Shown here one piece after another: positions 1-9,220 of a stretch of DNA of 64,000 nt. Each line of letters starts with the position of its first letter. The stretch's first letter is position 1. The stretch comes from Pseudomonas sp. URMO17WK12:I2 (lineage in GTDB: Bacteria > Pseudomonadota > Gammaproteobacteria > Pseudomonadales > Pseudomonadaceae). The notes under the pieces were generated by a model, which saw only the letters and a program-made list of their open reading frames with translations, had not been told where the DNA came from and searched no databases. Location of the stretch: contig NZ_QKYW01000002.1 of assembly GCF_003253735.1 (NCBI RefSeq), positions 62,001-126,000 of the forward strand. The letters are read 5' to 3'. Position numbers and translations under genes: made by a program.

Positions 1-1
1 G

Positions 2-295
2 CTCGCCAGTGTTCCACAAGGTTCGCTGCGTACGCTCTGTGCACTGATTCCCATCGTGCCGATGATCGTCGTGGCGGTCACGGTAATTCGCCAGGTGCGC
101 GAACTGGACGAGCTGGCCCGCGCCGTTCACCTGGAAGCCTTGGCCATCGCCTTCGTCGGCACCGCGCTGATAACCTTCAGCTACGGTTTTCTGGAGACTG
201 CCGGTTTCCCACGCTTATCGATGTTCTTCGTCTGGCCAGTACTGGGCACCTTGTGGGGTTTGGGGGCCTGGATCAGCTGGAGACGCTACCGGTGA
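2..295 (+). CDS. Hypothetical inner-membrane protein, C-terminal part (cut by window edge)
   Basis: The reading frame is open from the left window edge to TGA 293-295, so only the C-terminal 97 residues are visible and the true start is outside. Two or three hydrophobic segments are seen, around the old GTG at 56 (IVPMIVVAVTVI), then AIAFVGTALITFSYGF and FFVWPVLGTLWGLGAW, with a basic WRRYR tail. This is typical of a small multi-pass membrane protein. The stop overlaps the GTG start of the next gene (GTGA), so it is translationally coupled to a small XRE regulator. Small membrane protein plus Cro-like HTH pairs are a recurrent bacterial arrangement. I do not recognise a specific function. Confidence 0.6.
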   Translation, partial: LASVPQGSLRTLCALIPIVPMIVVAVTVIRQVRELDELARAVHLEALAIAFVGTALITFSYGFLETAGFPRLSMFFVWPVLGTLWGLGAWISWRRYR

Positions 296-489
296 TAAAC
301 CAGGTGCGCGAATTGCGCAACCAACAGGGCTGGTCCCAGGCCGAGCTGGGTGAGCGCCTGGGCGTCTCCCGGCAGACGGTGAATGCCATCGAAACCGGCC
401 GCTACGACCCCAGCCTGCCCCTGGCCTTCAAGATCGCCCGGCTGTTCGAACGCTCTATCGAAACCATCTTCCAGGCGCCCGACGCATGA
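292..489 (+). CDS. Small XRE/Cro-family HTH transcriptional regulator
   Basis: This is a 65-residue protein that is almost only a helix-turn-helix: VRELRNQQGWSQAELGERLG followed by VSRQTVNAIETGRYDPSLP, the signature of compact Cro/CI (YozG-like) regulators. The start is taken as GTG 292 because it overlaps the upstream TGA as GTGA and begins directly at the domain. An upstream in-frame start at 253 would add 13 residues that overlap the membrane-protein gene. The stop overlaps the zapE-like ATG at 486 (ATGA). It probably regulates its own small operon; the target is unknown. Confidence 0.8.
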   Translation: MINQVRELRNQQGWSQAELGERLGVSRQTVNAIETGRYDPSLPLAFKIARLFERSIETIFQAPDA

Positions 490-1601
490 ATAACCACACT
501 CTCACGCCGCTCGAGGTGTACCGCCTGGCCGTCGAGCAGCAGGGCTTCGTCAGTGATGCCGCCCAGCAGCACGCGGCCGAGCAACTGCAGCGCTGTTACC
601 AAGCCCTGCATCACGGTGGCCTGCCACAGGGCGTTTATCTCTGGGGCCCGGTCGGGCGTGGCAAGACCTGGCTGATGGACAGTTTTCATGACGCGCTGCA
701 GGTGCCGGCACGGCGGCAACACTTTCATCATTTCATGGGCTGGGTGCATCGCGGTCTGTTCCAGCTGACAGGCACTGCCGAACCACTGCAGGTACTGGCG
801 CGGGAGCTGGCCAAAGAAATACGCGTGCTGTGCTTCGACGAATTGTTCGTCAGTGATATTGGCGACGCCATGCTACTGGGTGGGCTGTTCCGCTCGCTGT
901 TCGACGAGGGCGTGGTGCTGGTCGCCACCTCCAATCAGCCGCCGGAGCAGCTTTACGCCGGCGGCCATAACCGCGAGCGCTTCCTGCCCGCCATCGACGC
1001 CCTGTTGCAGCACATGCAGGTGGTAGCGGTGGACGGCAGCCAGGATCATCGCCAGCACCCCGGCCAACGGCACCAGCGCTATTGGGTGCGCGAAGTCGGC
1101 CAGCCGAGCGCCCTGCCCGCGCTATTGGCGGCACTGCGCCAGGGCGAGCCGGTCAGCCACGAACCGCTGCAAGTCGGCCATCGCCGCATCGACGTACACA
1201 GCCACAGCGAACGGGTGCTGCACGGCGGGTTCGACCAGCTTTGCGAGCAACCGCTGGCGACCGGGGACTTCATTCTGCTCTGCGACCGCTTCAAGACCAT
1301 CGTGCTGGGCGACGTACCGGCCCTCAGCGCGCAGCAGCGCCCCGCCAGGATCGCCCGCGGCACCGAGGATGCCGCCGAACGGGTGGTTGCCGGCGACCGC
1401 CAGCTGCCGGCACTGTCGATTCACGACAACGCCGTGCGCCGCTTCATCGCCCTGGTGGACGAATGCTACGACCGTCGCGTGCCCCTGTATGTGGAAGCCG
1501 CAGTACCGCTGGATGAGCTGTATACCGAGGGCTACCTGGCCTTCGCCTTCCGCCGCACCCTGAGCCGCCTGCAGGAAATGCAGCTGGAGCGCTTCGGCTG
1601 A
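486..1601 (+). CDS. zapE: ZapE/AFG1-family P-loop ATPase
   Basis: The product is a 371-aa AAA-type ATPase of the AFG1/ZapE family, which in E. coli associates with the FtsZ ring under stress. Visible motifs are Walker A GPVGRGKT at residues 54-61, Walker B VLCFDELFV at about 114-122, and the sensor-like VATSNQPPEQLY segment. The C-terminal block FAFRRTLSRLQEMQ is typical of the family, and the length is normal. ATG 486 overlaps the stop of the XRE gene. In many Pseudomonas genomes the main zapE lies near rplM-rpsI. This copy, coupled to a small regulator, may be a second paralogue, so the symbol is a family label rather than proof of orthology. Confidence 0.85.
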   Translation: MNNHTLTPLEVYRLAVEQQGFVSDAAQQHAAEQLQRCYQALHHGGLPQGVYLWGPVGRGKTWLMDSFHDALQVPARRQHFHHFMGWVHRGLFQLTGTAEPLQVLARELAKEIRVLCFDELFVSDIGDAMLLGGLFRSLFDEGVVLVATSNQPPEQLYAGGHNRERFLPAIDALLQHMQVVAVDGSQDHRQHPGQRHQRYWVREVGQPSALPALLAALRQGEPVSHEPLQVGHRRIDVHSHSERVLHGGFDQLCEQPLATGDFILLCDRFKTIVLGDVPALSAQQRPARIARGTEDAAERVVAGDRQLPALSIHDNAVRRFIALVDECYDRRVPLYVEAAVPLDELYTEGYLAFAFRRTLSRLQEMQLERFG

Positions 1602-1645
1602 AGGCCGTGCGGTCAGATAGGTAGCCTGGGTGGAGCGCAGCGGGC

Positions 1646-2830
1646 TCAGCCCGAAGCGGCAGGCACGAGCCCCAGAAACGCCTGGATCTGCGCCTTCTTG
1701 GCAAGCGCGTCCTGGTAGCCCAGCTCGATCAGTTCGCTGCAATAACCCGGCTCGAACAGCAGGTAGCTGAGCACCCCGCCACCCCCGTCGCGGGTCGCGC
1801 CCGGTCCGCGCAGGAACAGGCGCAGTGCCGCCGGCATTTCCCGGCGGTGGCGGGCGGCGATCACGTCCAGTGGCTGGCTCGGCGAGATCACCAGTACCTC
1901 CACCGGGGTGAGCCCATACGTGCGGCTGCGCTGTTCGGCCGGGACCAGGCGGCCCAGCTGGTTGAGGCGTTCGAGCAACTCGATATCGCTTTCCACATTG
2001 TCGATAAAGGTGCTGTTGAGCATGTGCCCGGCGATCTGCGCCAGGCTTGGCTGCACCCCACCGGGCACCGGCACGGGCGCGCCGCCGGCCTGGTTGCCGA
2101 CCGGGTTGCCACTGACGCCTACCACCAGCACCTTGGTCGCGCCCAGGTGCAGTGCCGGGCTGATCGGCGCCATCTGCCGTACCGCGCCGTCGCCAAAGTA
2201 CTCGCGGTTGATCTTTACCGGCTCGAAGATCAGTGGAATTGCCGTGCTGGCCAGCAGGTGCGGCAACGCCAGGCGCGTCGGCACACCGACCCGGCGATGC
2301 CGGAACCAGGGGTCGATAGCCGCACGGCCCTGGTAGAAGGTTACCGCCTGGGCCGACTCGTAACCGAACGCGGTAACCGCAACGGCGCGCAGCTGGCGGT
2401 GGCGAACCGCGGCGGCGATGCCGGAGAAATCCAGCTCGCGTTCGAGCAATTTGGCCAGCGGCGAGCTGTCGAGCAGTGCCACCGGCACCTGCTTGCCGAG
2501 GCCGAGCATACTGTGACCGATGAAACGGCTGGCCTGGCGCAGCACGCCGGGCCAGTCGCTGCGGTACACCTGATCGGTATGGAAGCTGCGCCACACGGTG
2601 CTGAGACGTTTGACCGCCTCGCGAAAGTGCAGCGCCCCACAGGCCAGGCTGACGGCGTTGATGGCCCCTGCCGAGGTGCCGACGATGACCGGAAAGGGAT
2701 TATGCGACGACTCCTCGGGCAGCAGCTCGGCAATCGCCGAGAGCACGCCGACCTGGTACGCGGCCCGAGCGCCACCGCCTGAAAGGATGAGCCCGGTAGT
2801 GGCCGGGTGGCCGGTAGCGTCCTGCTTCAT
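1646..2830 (-). CDS. Patatin-like phospholipase (RssA/YchK type)
   Basis: This 394-aa protein carries the patatin Ser-Asp dyad. The oxyanion-hole glycine motif is SGGGARAAYQVGVL (residues 17-30), the nucleophile elbow is GTSAG with Ser53, and the catalytic Asp lies in FGDGAVRQ near residue 214. Family members hydrolyse acyl ester bonds of phospholipids. No signal peptide is seen, so it is likely cytoplasmic or membrane-peripheral. Its ATG at 2830 faces away from zapE and lies 22 bp downstream of the acyltransferase gene on the same strand, so the two may be co-transcribed. The physiological substrate cannot be told from sequence. Confidence 0.88.
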   Translation of the reverse strand: MKQDATGHPATTGLILSGGGARAAYQVGVLSAIAELLPEESSHNPFPVIVGTSAGAINAVSLACGALHFREAVKRLSTVWRSFHTDQVYRSDWPGVLRQASRFIGHSMLGLGKQVPVALLDSSPLAKLLERELDFSGIAAAVRHRQLRAVAVTAFGYESAQAVTFYQGRAAIDPWFRHRRVGVPTRLALPHLLASTAIPLIFEPVKINREYFGDGAVRQMAPISPALHLGATKVLVVGVSGNPVGNQAGGAPVPVPGGVQPSLAQIAGHMLNSTFIDNVESDIELLERLNQLGRLVPAEQRSRTYGLTPVEVLVISPSQPLDVIAARHRREMPAALRLFLRGPGATRDGGGGVLSYLLFEPGYCSELIELGYQDALAKKAQIQAFLGLVPAASG

Positions 2831-2852
2831 TCGTCGATTCCGCTTCGGGGGG

Positions 2853-3773
2853 TCAGTAGAGTTTAGGCTCGCCGGGTGGACGCGTCTTGAAGCGCCGGTG
2901 CGCCCACAGGTACTGCTCGGGGCATGTCACGATGGCCTGCTCGACCCACTGGTTGACCCGCAGGCAGTCGGCCTCCTCGCTCTCGCCAGGAAATTGCGTC
3001 AGTGGCGGGTGGATGGTCAAGCGATAGCCGCCACCATCGGGCAGGCGCATCTGCGTGAACGGCAACACGATGGCGCGCCCCAGTCGCGCGAATTTGGTAG
3101 TGGCCGTGACGGTCGCCGCCTGGATGCCGAACAGCGGCGCGAACAGGCTCTGCTTGCGGCCATAGTCCTGGTCCGGTGCGTACCAGATGGCCCGGCCGGC
3201 GCGCAGCACCTTGATCATCGCCCGCACGTCCTCGCGCTCGATGGCGGTGGCGTCCAGGTTGTGGCGTTCGCGGCCGCGGCGCTGCACGAAGTCGAACACC
3301 GGGTTACGGTGTTCGCGGTACATGCCGTCGATGGTGTGTACCTGGCCGAGCAAGGCGGCGCCGATTTCCAGGGTGGTGAAGTGCACCGCCATGAGGATCA
3401 CGCCCTGCCCTTGCGCCTGGGCCTGCTGCAGGTGCTCGATACCTTCGATATGGGCCAGGCGGGCGAGCTTGTGACGCGGCCACCACCAGCTCATGGCCAT
3501 CTCGAAGAAGGCGATGCCGGTAGAGGCGAAATTTTCCTTGAGCAGTTGCCGGCGCTTGGCGGCGGGCATCTGCGGAAAGCACAACTCCAAGTTGCGCGTG
3601 GCGATGCGCCGCCGCGAACCGGCCAGGAGATACATCAACCAGCCCAGGCCACGGCCCAGGCGCAGCAGTGCGCCGTAGGGCAGCTGCACGACCAGCCACA
3701 GCAAGCCGAGGCCCAGCCACAGCGGCCAGAAGCGCGGGTGAAGAAAGGCGCGACGAAATACGGGACGATCCAT
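2853..3773 (-). CDS. lpxL: Lipid A biosynthesis lauroyl acyltransferase (LpxL/HtrB family)
   Basis: This 306-aa LPLAT-family enzyme transfers a secondary acyl chain to Kdo-lipid A at the inner membrane. The HX4E catalytic motif is His131-FTTL-Glu136, almost exactly where E. coli LpxL has it. An N-terminal hydrophobic anchor (WPLWLGLGLLWLVVQL) is present. The frame is open upstream to 3884, but ATG 3773 is chosen because the protein MDRPVFRRAFLHP then matches family N-termini. Pseudomonas usually has two HtrB-like enzymes, and which one this is cannot be decided here. The patatin-like gene lies 22 bp downstream. Confidence 0.87.
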   Translation of the reverse strand: MDRPVFRRAFLHPRFWPLWLGLGLLWLVVQLPYGALLRLGRGLGWLMYLLAGSRRRIATRNLELCFPQMPAAKRRQLLKENFASTGIAFFEMAMSWWWPRHKLARLAHIEGIEHLQQAQAQGQGVILMAVHFTTLEIGAALLGQVHTIDGMYREHRNPVFDFVQRRGRERHNLDATAIEREDVRAMIKVLRAGRAIWYAPDQDYGRKQSLFAPLFGIQAATVTATTKFARLGRAIVLPFTQMRLPDGGGYRLTIHPPLTQFPGESEEADCLRVNQWVEQAIVTCPEQYLWAHRRFKTRPPGEPKLY

Positions 3774-4156
3774 TGACGATCCTGGATGGCGTTCAAAGCC
3801 GCCTAGTCTAACAGCACGCTCGCCGCTCTCGGGAGTGATGCAGCACGCGCCCGGCGTGCCGTTTCCGGCGGCCAGGCGCTGCACGAATCAAAGCTCTGTA
3901 CGAAAAGTACCTGCGCTCGGTGATGCTTCGTTAAAAATTGGTTCGGACTGCTCATTTACAACTCGTAAACTCCGCGTCCTCACCGATTTTTGCCTCGCCT
4001 GACCTTCGCTCGGAAACTTCCCGTACAGACCCTAGCATGCAGCGCCGCAGGCGGCACGCCGCCAACGCGCTCAGCCGGGCTTGCATGGTGCTGGCCCGGG
4101 CGTCAGGATCGTAACCCGCGAATAACAATACCCGCCCCAACGGCCAGGAGAATGTC
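3774..4156. other. Intergenic region with a nested hairpin element (3933-3991)
   Basis: No convincing gene is present. The region holds divergent upstream sequence for lpxL and for the thiolase. In the middle is a nested inverted repeat. Outer arms AAAAATTGGT (3933-3942) and ACCGATTTTT (3982-3991) pair with one wobble, inner arms CGGA/TCCG (3944-3947, 3971-3974) pair, and an apical stem TTTAC/GTAAA (3955-3959, 3965-3969) closes a 5-nt loop. The A-run/T-run edges would let either strand act as a terminator. An SD-like AGGAG precedes ATG 4157. Confidence 0.5.
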
Positions 4157-5338
<1,182 letters not shown>

Positions 5339-5425
5339 CAAACAGTGCGGCCCAGCCATTGGTTGGGTCTGCCCCTCCAGGCCTCGTTCGCGATACGATC
5401 AGGCTCACTCCCGATGAAGCTGCCC

Positions 5426-5719
5426 ATGAGCAACCAGCCAACGTTCCACTACCTGTTCGCCGAATGCCGCAAGCGCTGTGCGCAGCGGCCAGATGTCACC
5501 TCTGTCGTGCTGTTCGCGCTGCTCAGCGAAGACGATGAAGTGGTCTACCTGGAACTGCGCTACACCGACTTCGCCAGCGGCCAGTTCGAAGGTGATCACC
5601 TGTGGCTGTCGCTCGAAGAAGCGCTCGACGGAACCTTTGAAGATTACGGCATCAGCGAAGATGACTGGCGGCCACTGTCCGTCCGGGAAATCGCCCGTAT
5701 CGACCGCACCATCGAGTGA
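5426..5719 (+). CDS. Hypothetical small acidic protein
   Basis: This is a 97-aa soluble protein rich in Asp/Glu (LSEDDEVVYLELRYTDF and GTFEDYGISEDDW) with no signal or membrane segment. The start is uncertain: ATG 5414 (MKLPMSNQ) and ATG 5426 (MSNQ) are both possible, neither with a strong Shine-Dalgarno, and the frame is open further upstream to 5345. Codon usage matches the neighbours and the frame is uninterrupted, so it is probably real. I do not recognise a domain. It sits alone between the thiolase and the convergent TetR gene. Confidence 0.6.
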   Translation: MSNQPTFHYLFAECRKRCAQRPDVTSVVLFALLSEDDEVVYLELRYTDFASGQFEGDHLWLSLEEALDGTFEDYGISEDDWRPLSVREIARIDRTIE

Positions 5720-5756
5720 CGGCCAGCGGCGAATCGCGCCGCCACGGCGAGCGCCG

Positions 5757-6362
5757 CTAGCCGCGGCAACTGTCCCACAGCTTCATGATCTGGCTGACCG
5801 CGGCATCCAGTGGCCCATGGCCGATGCCGTCTCGGGCCAGGGTGGACAGCCCCAGCAGGAAGCTGTCGAACGCCGAGGTCAGTGCCTGGACATCGGTGTC
5901 AGCGGCAAGCTCGCCTTCGCCGATTGCGCGTTCGATACAGGCACGCAGGCCGTTGCGCGTCCGCTCGCGGACTGCACCGAGCAGCGAGTGCCCCTGCTCC
6001 GGCGTGCACACGCCGATGACCCCCAGGGCCACCATGCAGCCGCGTGGATGCCCCGCCTCGCATTGCATCCTGGCCGAACGACGTAGCGTCAGTTCGACGG
6101 CATCGCGCGCTGCCAAGGTGCTGTCGAAGAGACTCTCGGTCACCCTGCCGTGGGTGCTCATGTAGCGCTCCACTACCTCTTCGAACAGCGCCTCCTTGGA
6201 ACCGAAGGCGGCATAAAAACTGGGTGCGGAGATGCCGCCGCCAATCCCCGCCTTGAGCTGGCTCAGGGAGGTGGCCTGGTAGCCATGCTCCCAGAACAGG
6301 TGCATTGCCTGGTCGACTGCCGCATCGCGGTCGAATGTGCGTGGGCGCCCCATCTGTGCCAT
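5757..6362 (-). CDS. TetR/AcrR-family repressor, BdcR-like
   Basis: This 201-aa regulator has an N-terminal TetR helix-turn-helix (GRPRTFDRDAAVDQAMHLFW ... SLSQLKAGIG ... SFYAAFGSKEALFEEVV) and a ligand-binding C-terminal half including GCMVALGVIG. ATG 6362 is chosen since the DNA-binding domain begins there. It is divergent from an MFS efflux gene followed by a bdcA homologue. In E. coli bdcA is next to the TetR gene bdcR, and the domain layout here is similar. It most likely represses the divergent operon and itself; matching motifs in the shared promoter region support that. Confidence 0.85.
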   Translation of the reverse strand: MAQMGRPRTFDRDAAVDQAMHLFWEHGYQATSLSQLKAGIGGGISAPSFYAAFGSKEALFEEVVERYMSTHGRVTESLFDSTLAARDAVELTLRRSARMQCEAGHPRGCMVALGVIGVCTPEQGHSLLGAVRERTRNGLRACIERAIGEGELAADTDVQALTSAFDSFLLGLSTLARDGIGHGPLDAAVSQIMKLWDSCRG

Positions 6363-6394
6363 GTGCTTCCTCCTGCCTGACGATATAAATACTA

Positions 6395-6449
6395 GTCGAT
6401 ACAAAAGTCATTGACCACCGGATGCAGATCACTCTACATTTGTACCGAC
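6395..6449. promoter_or_regulatory. Candidate TetR (BdcR-like) operator pair in divergent promoter
   Basis: Two inverted copies of TTTGTAYCGAC lie in the 111-bp divergent promoter: 6395-6405 on the minus strand (TTTGTATCGAC) and 6439-6449 on the plus strand (TTTGTACCGAC, continuing to an imperfect palindrome TGTACCGACCGATACA at 6441-6456). One copy lies close to each start codon, as expected for a repressor that controls both directions. This is inference from sequence symmetry only. Confidence 0.45.
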
Positions 6450-6473
6450 CGATACATATATGAGCAACCACCC

Positions 6474-7676
6474 ATGACGATCCCCACCAAACCCGACACC
6501 CTCCCCGTGTCCGCGCTGCTCGCCCTGGCGATGACCGGCTTTATCTGCATCCTCACCGAAACCCTGCCGGCGGGCCTGCTGCCGCAGATCAGTGCCGGCC
6601 TGGACGTCTCCCCCGCCCTGGCCGGCCAGCTGGTGACGCTCTATGCGCTGGGCTCGTTACTGGCAGCGATTCCGCTGACCATCGCCACCCAGGGTTGGCG
6701 GCGACGCAACGTACTGCTGCTGGCCATCGTCGGCTTCCTGATATTCAACTCGATCACGGCGTGGTCGGCGGACTACGTACTGACCCTGGTCGCACGCTTT
6801 TTCGCCGGCATGGCGGCAGGCCTGGCCTGGAGCCTGATAGCCGGCTACGCCCGCCGCATGGTCGCCCCGCACCAGCAGGGTCGCGCTTTGGCGCTGGCCA
6901 TGGTCGGCACCCCCATCGCGCTGTCGCTGGGCGTGCCCATCGGCACTTGGCTCGGCGGCGTAGTGGGCTGGCGCACGGCGTTTGCGCTGATGTCGCTCTT
7001 CAGTATCGTTCTGATCGTCTGGGTGCTGGTCAAGGTGCCGGATTATCCGGGACAGTCCGCCACCCAGCGTATCGCCCTGCGCTCGGTACTGCAGACGCCA
7101 GGCGTCCGCCCGGTGCTGGCGGTGGTGCTGACCTGGATGCTCGCCCACAACATGCTCTACACCTATATCGCCCCCTTCATCGCTCCAGCCGGCCTGGCCA
7201 ACCAGGTCGATAGCGTGCTGCTGGTATTCGGCGTCGCGGCACTGGCGGGCATCTGGATCATCGGCCGCCTGGTCGACCGCTACCTACGCCAGGCGGTACT
7301 CGCCAGCCTCGCGCTATTCGCCCTGGTTGCCTTGCTGTTCGGCCTCTACGCCGAATCGCCCGTGGTGTTGTACGTCGGTGTGTTCGTCTGGGGGCTGACC
7401 TTCGGCGGCGCCGCGACGCTGTTGCAGACCGCCTTGGCCGATGCCGCCGGCTCGGGCGCCGACGTAGCCATGTCGATGAACGTGGTGATCTGGAACAGTG
7501 CCATCGCCGCGGCGGGCCTCAGTGGTGGGCTGCTACTCGGGCAGTTCGGCGTCGGCGTGTTCCCCTGGGCGATGCTGGCGCTGCTGGTGATCGCCCTGTG
7601 GATCGCCTCGGCGGCCAGCCAACACGGTTTCCCTGTCGGACAGCGTCGCAGCGACGTGCTGGTCGCCGGCCATTGA
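6474..7676 (+). CDS. MFS transporter, DHA1/arabinose-efflux type
   Basis: This is a 400-aa, roughly 12-segment major facilitator, predicted drug/proton or sugar/proton antiporter in the inner membrane. Family features are the N-terminal ETLPAGLLPQIS start of helix 1, a motif near helix 4-5 (GMAAGLAWSLIAGYARRMV) and the helix 5 antiporter-like GTPIALSLGVPIGTWLGG. ATG 6474 is chosen over the longer frame from 6411, which would run through the operator region. It lies 32 bp upstream of the bdcA homologue in the same direction and divergent from the TetR gene, so it is probably a repressor-controlled efflux/oxidoreductase operon. The substrate is unknown. Confidence 0.87.
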   Translation: MTIPTKPDTLPVSALLALAMTGFICILTETLPAGLLPQISAGLDVSPALAGQLVTLYALGSLLAAIPLTIATQGWRRRNVLLLAIVGFLIFNSITAWSADYVLTLVARFFAGMAAGLAWSLIAGYARRMVAPHQQGRALALAMVGTPIALSLGVPIGTWLGGVVGWRTAFALMSLFSIVLIVWVLVKVPDYPGQSATQRIALRSVLQTPGVRPVLAVVLTWMLAHNMLYTYIAPFIAPAGLANQVDSVLLVFGVAALAGIWIIGRLVDRYLRQAVLASLALFALVALLFGLYAESPVVLYVGVFVWGLTFGGAATLLQTALADAAGSGADVAMSMNVVIWNSAIAAAGLSGGLLLGQFGVGVFPWAMLALLVIALWIASAASQHGFPVGQRRSDVLVAGH

Positions 7677-7708
7677 CCCTCACCCTTACCAAGCAGGAGA
7701 TCGTCAGC

Positions 7709-8422
7709 ATGTCCCACGCACAGCGTAAATCCGTTCTCGTCCTCGGCGGCAGCCGCGGTATCGGCGCCGCCATCGTGCGCCGCTTCGCCGGCGATGGCGC
7801 ACAGGTCACCTTCACCTACGCCAGCTCGGCAGCGCCTGCTCTTGAGCTCGCAGAGCAAACCGGCAGCACCGCCGTGCAGTTGGACAGCGCCGACCGCCAG
7901 GCCCTGACCTCGGCTATCGAGGGCCTTGGCGCCATCGACGTGCTGGTGGTCAATGCCGGTATCTTCGTCGCCGGCGACCCGCTGGAACTGGATGCCGATG
8001 CCATCGACAAGCTATTCACCATTAATATCAACGCGCCTTACCACGCCGCAGTAAGCGCAGCGCGGCAGATGCCGGACGGCGGGCGGATCATCCTGATTGG
8101 CTCGACCAATGCCGAGCGCGTACCAATGCAAGGCATGGCCGCCTACGGCGCCAGCAAGGCGGCGTTAAGCGGCATGGTCAAGGGCCTGGCACGGGACTTC
8201 GGTCCCCGCGGCATCACCGTGAACGTGGTGCAGCCGGGACCGACCGACACCGACATGAACCCTGCCGATGGCCCGCTGAACGAGTTGATGCATAGTTTCA
8301 TGGCGATCAAGCGTCATGCCCGCAGCGACGAGATCGCCGGCATGGTGGCCTGGCTCGCAGGCAGCGAAGCCGGGCTGGTGACAGGCGCCGCGCTGACTAT
8401 CGATGGCGGCTTCGGCGCCTGA
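7709..8422 (+). CDS. bdcA: SDR-family oxidoreductase, BdcA-like
   Basis: This 237-aa short-chain dehydrogenase has a Rossmann glycine motif GGSRGIGA (residues 13-20), the NAG motif, Ser132 and Tyr146-x3-Lys150 as the catalytic set. The sequence closely resembles my memory of E. coli BdcA (YjgI), including ILIGS, AAYGASKAAL, GLARDFGPRGIT and the C-terminal TIDGGFGA. BdcA was reported to bind cyclic-di-GMP and promote biofilm dispersal. ATG 7709 follows an AGGAG-like site. The ORF could extend upstream to 7598, but that overlaps the MFS gene. Context with a TetR repressor mirrors E. coli bdcAR. Confidence 0.82.
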   Translation: MSHAQRKSVLVLGGSRGIGAAIVRRFAGDGAQVTFTYASSAAPALELAEQTGSTAVQLDSADRQALTSAIEGLGAIDVLVVNAGIFVAGDPLELDADAIDKLFTININAPYHAAVSAARQMPDGGRIILIGSTNAERVPMQGMAAYGASKAALSGMVKGLARDFGPRGITVNVVQPGPTDTDMNPADGPLNELMHSFMAIKRHARSDEIAGMVAWLAGSEAGLVTGAALTIDGGFGA

Positions 8423-8443
8423 CCCCTTCTTGGGAAACGCGCG

Positions 8444-8875
8444 TCAGGTAACCCGCTCGGCCACCGGCAGTTTGGCGATGGCTTCGCGGGTTTCCCGATC
8501 CTGGGCGTCGCGCCAGGTGCGAAATGCCTCCAGCTCACCGCCCCAGGTCTTCATTACCCAGGCCAGTACCGCCAGGTCGTCGACCAGGCCCAGGCCGGGA
8601 ATGAAGTCGGGAAGCGCATCGAGCGGCGACACGAAATAAATAAGACCGGCGACGATGGCCACCAGGGCCTGCGGGTTGATCGCCCGGTAACTGCCGCGCC
8701 ACCAGGCCACGCACAGCTCCTGCAGCAGGCCCAGATCGCTTCGCAGCGATGACAGGCTGCGCGCGCCGCCGCCACTCTTGCGGGTTACCGCCAGCAGCAA
8801 TGCCGGCAGCCGTCCGCGTTTGAGAAAGCGCTGCGCGATGGGCAGGTAACGGGCGAAATTCCACGGTGCTTTCAT
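8444..8875 (-). CDS. YkvA-family (DUF1232) membrane protein
   Basis: This 143-aa protein contains the DUF1232 segment AIVAGLIYFVSPLDALPDFIPGLGLVDDLAVLAWVM, the family hallmark. That segment spans two short hydrophobic stretches separated by the conserved SPLDALPDFIP turn. The function of the family is unknown. ATG 8875 is preferred over an upstream GTG at 8881 because a GAGGAG Shine-Dalgarno sits 6-7 nt before it. The gene is convergent with bdcA (21-bp gap). A striking DnaA-box inverted repeat lies 42-68 bp upstream of its start codon. Confidence 0.85.
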   Translation of the reverse strand: MKAPWNFARYLPIAQRFLKRGRLPALLLAVTRKSGGGARSLSSLRSDLGLLQELCVAWWRGSYRAINPQALVAIVAGLIYFVSPLDALPDFIPGLGLVDDLAVLAWVMKTWGGELEAFRTWRDAQDRETREAIAKLPVAERVT

Positions 8876-9170
8876 GACCACTCCTCGTCAGCCCGCATAA
8901 CTGCTGGGCTGTCTGTGGTTATCCACCATAGCTGTGGATAACCTTGTGAACAGTTATGGGATTAGCTTACCAAAGCCCCCTGGGATGCGGCCTTGCCACA
9001 GATCGGACATTTTTTATCCAGCCGATAAAACCTTGCTAAATCAATCAGTTAAAAAAATCAAAAGATTTCGTAAAAAACCTGACCAACTGAATAAGATGCT
9101 TTGTCGCAATGTGCATAACCAGTCTGTCAAGGTCTTGCATTCAGCTCGATTTGCGATTAGGCAATGCCCG
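8876..9170. other. AT-rich intergenic region upstream of the YkvA gene
   Basis: This 295-bp stretch has no supportable gene. Its proximal part holds the DnaA-box-like inverted repeat. From about 8940 to 9170 it is clearly AT-richer than the flanks, with runs such as AAATCAATCAGTTAAAAAAA and AAAAGATTTCGTAAAAAACC. An open frame on the plus strand (8934-9350) runs into the antisense of the FKBP gene and is not credible. Confidence 0.5.
8914..8943. promoter_or_regulatory. DnaA-box-like cluster forming a perfect inverted repeat
   Basis: GGTTATCCAC (8917-8926) and GTGGATAACC (8934-8943) are perfect inverted 10-mers with a 7-bp spacer. The right arm includes a perfect DnaA box TGTGGATAA (8933-8941, reverse orientation), the left arm includes TTATCCACC (8919-8927, one mismatch to TTATCCACA), and TGTGGTTAT (8914-8922) overlaps. 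It lies just upstream of the YkvA gene and beside an AT-rich tract. DnaA binding is inferred from consensus only. Confidence 0.5.
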
Positions 9171-9203
9171 AAAACGACAACGCCCCGGCAAGCGGGGCGT
9201 TGT
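9171..9203 (-). terminator. Rho-independent terminator of the FKBP gene
   Basis: A perfect 11-bp stem ACAACGCCCCG/CGGGGCGTTGT (9177-9187, 9193-9203) closes a 5-nt loop and is followed on the minus strand by a short T-rich run (CGTTTTCGG). It lies 18 bp past the stop of the FKBP gene. Confidence 0.8.
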
Positions 9204-9220
9204 TTCAAGGTAGCTGACGC

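Noticed and set aside
1122..2594. 490-codon minus-strand frame across zapE and patatin genes
   Set aside because: It overlaps two certain genes in alternate frames and has Arg/Ala/Pro-rich shadow composition.
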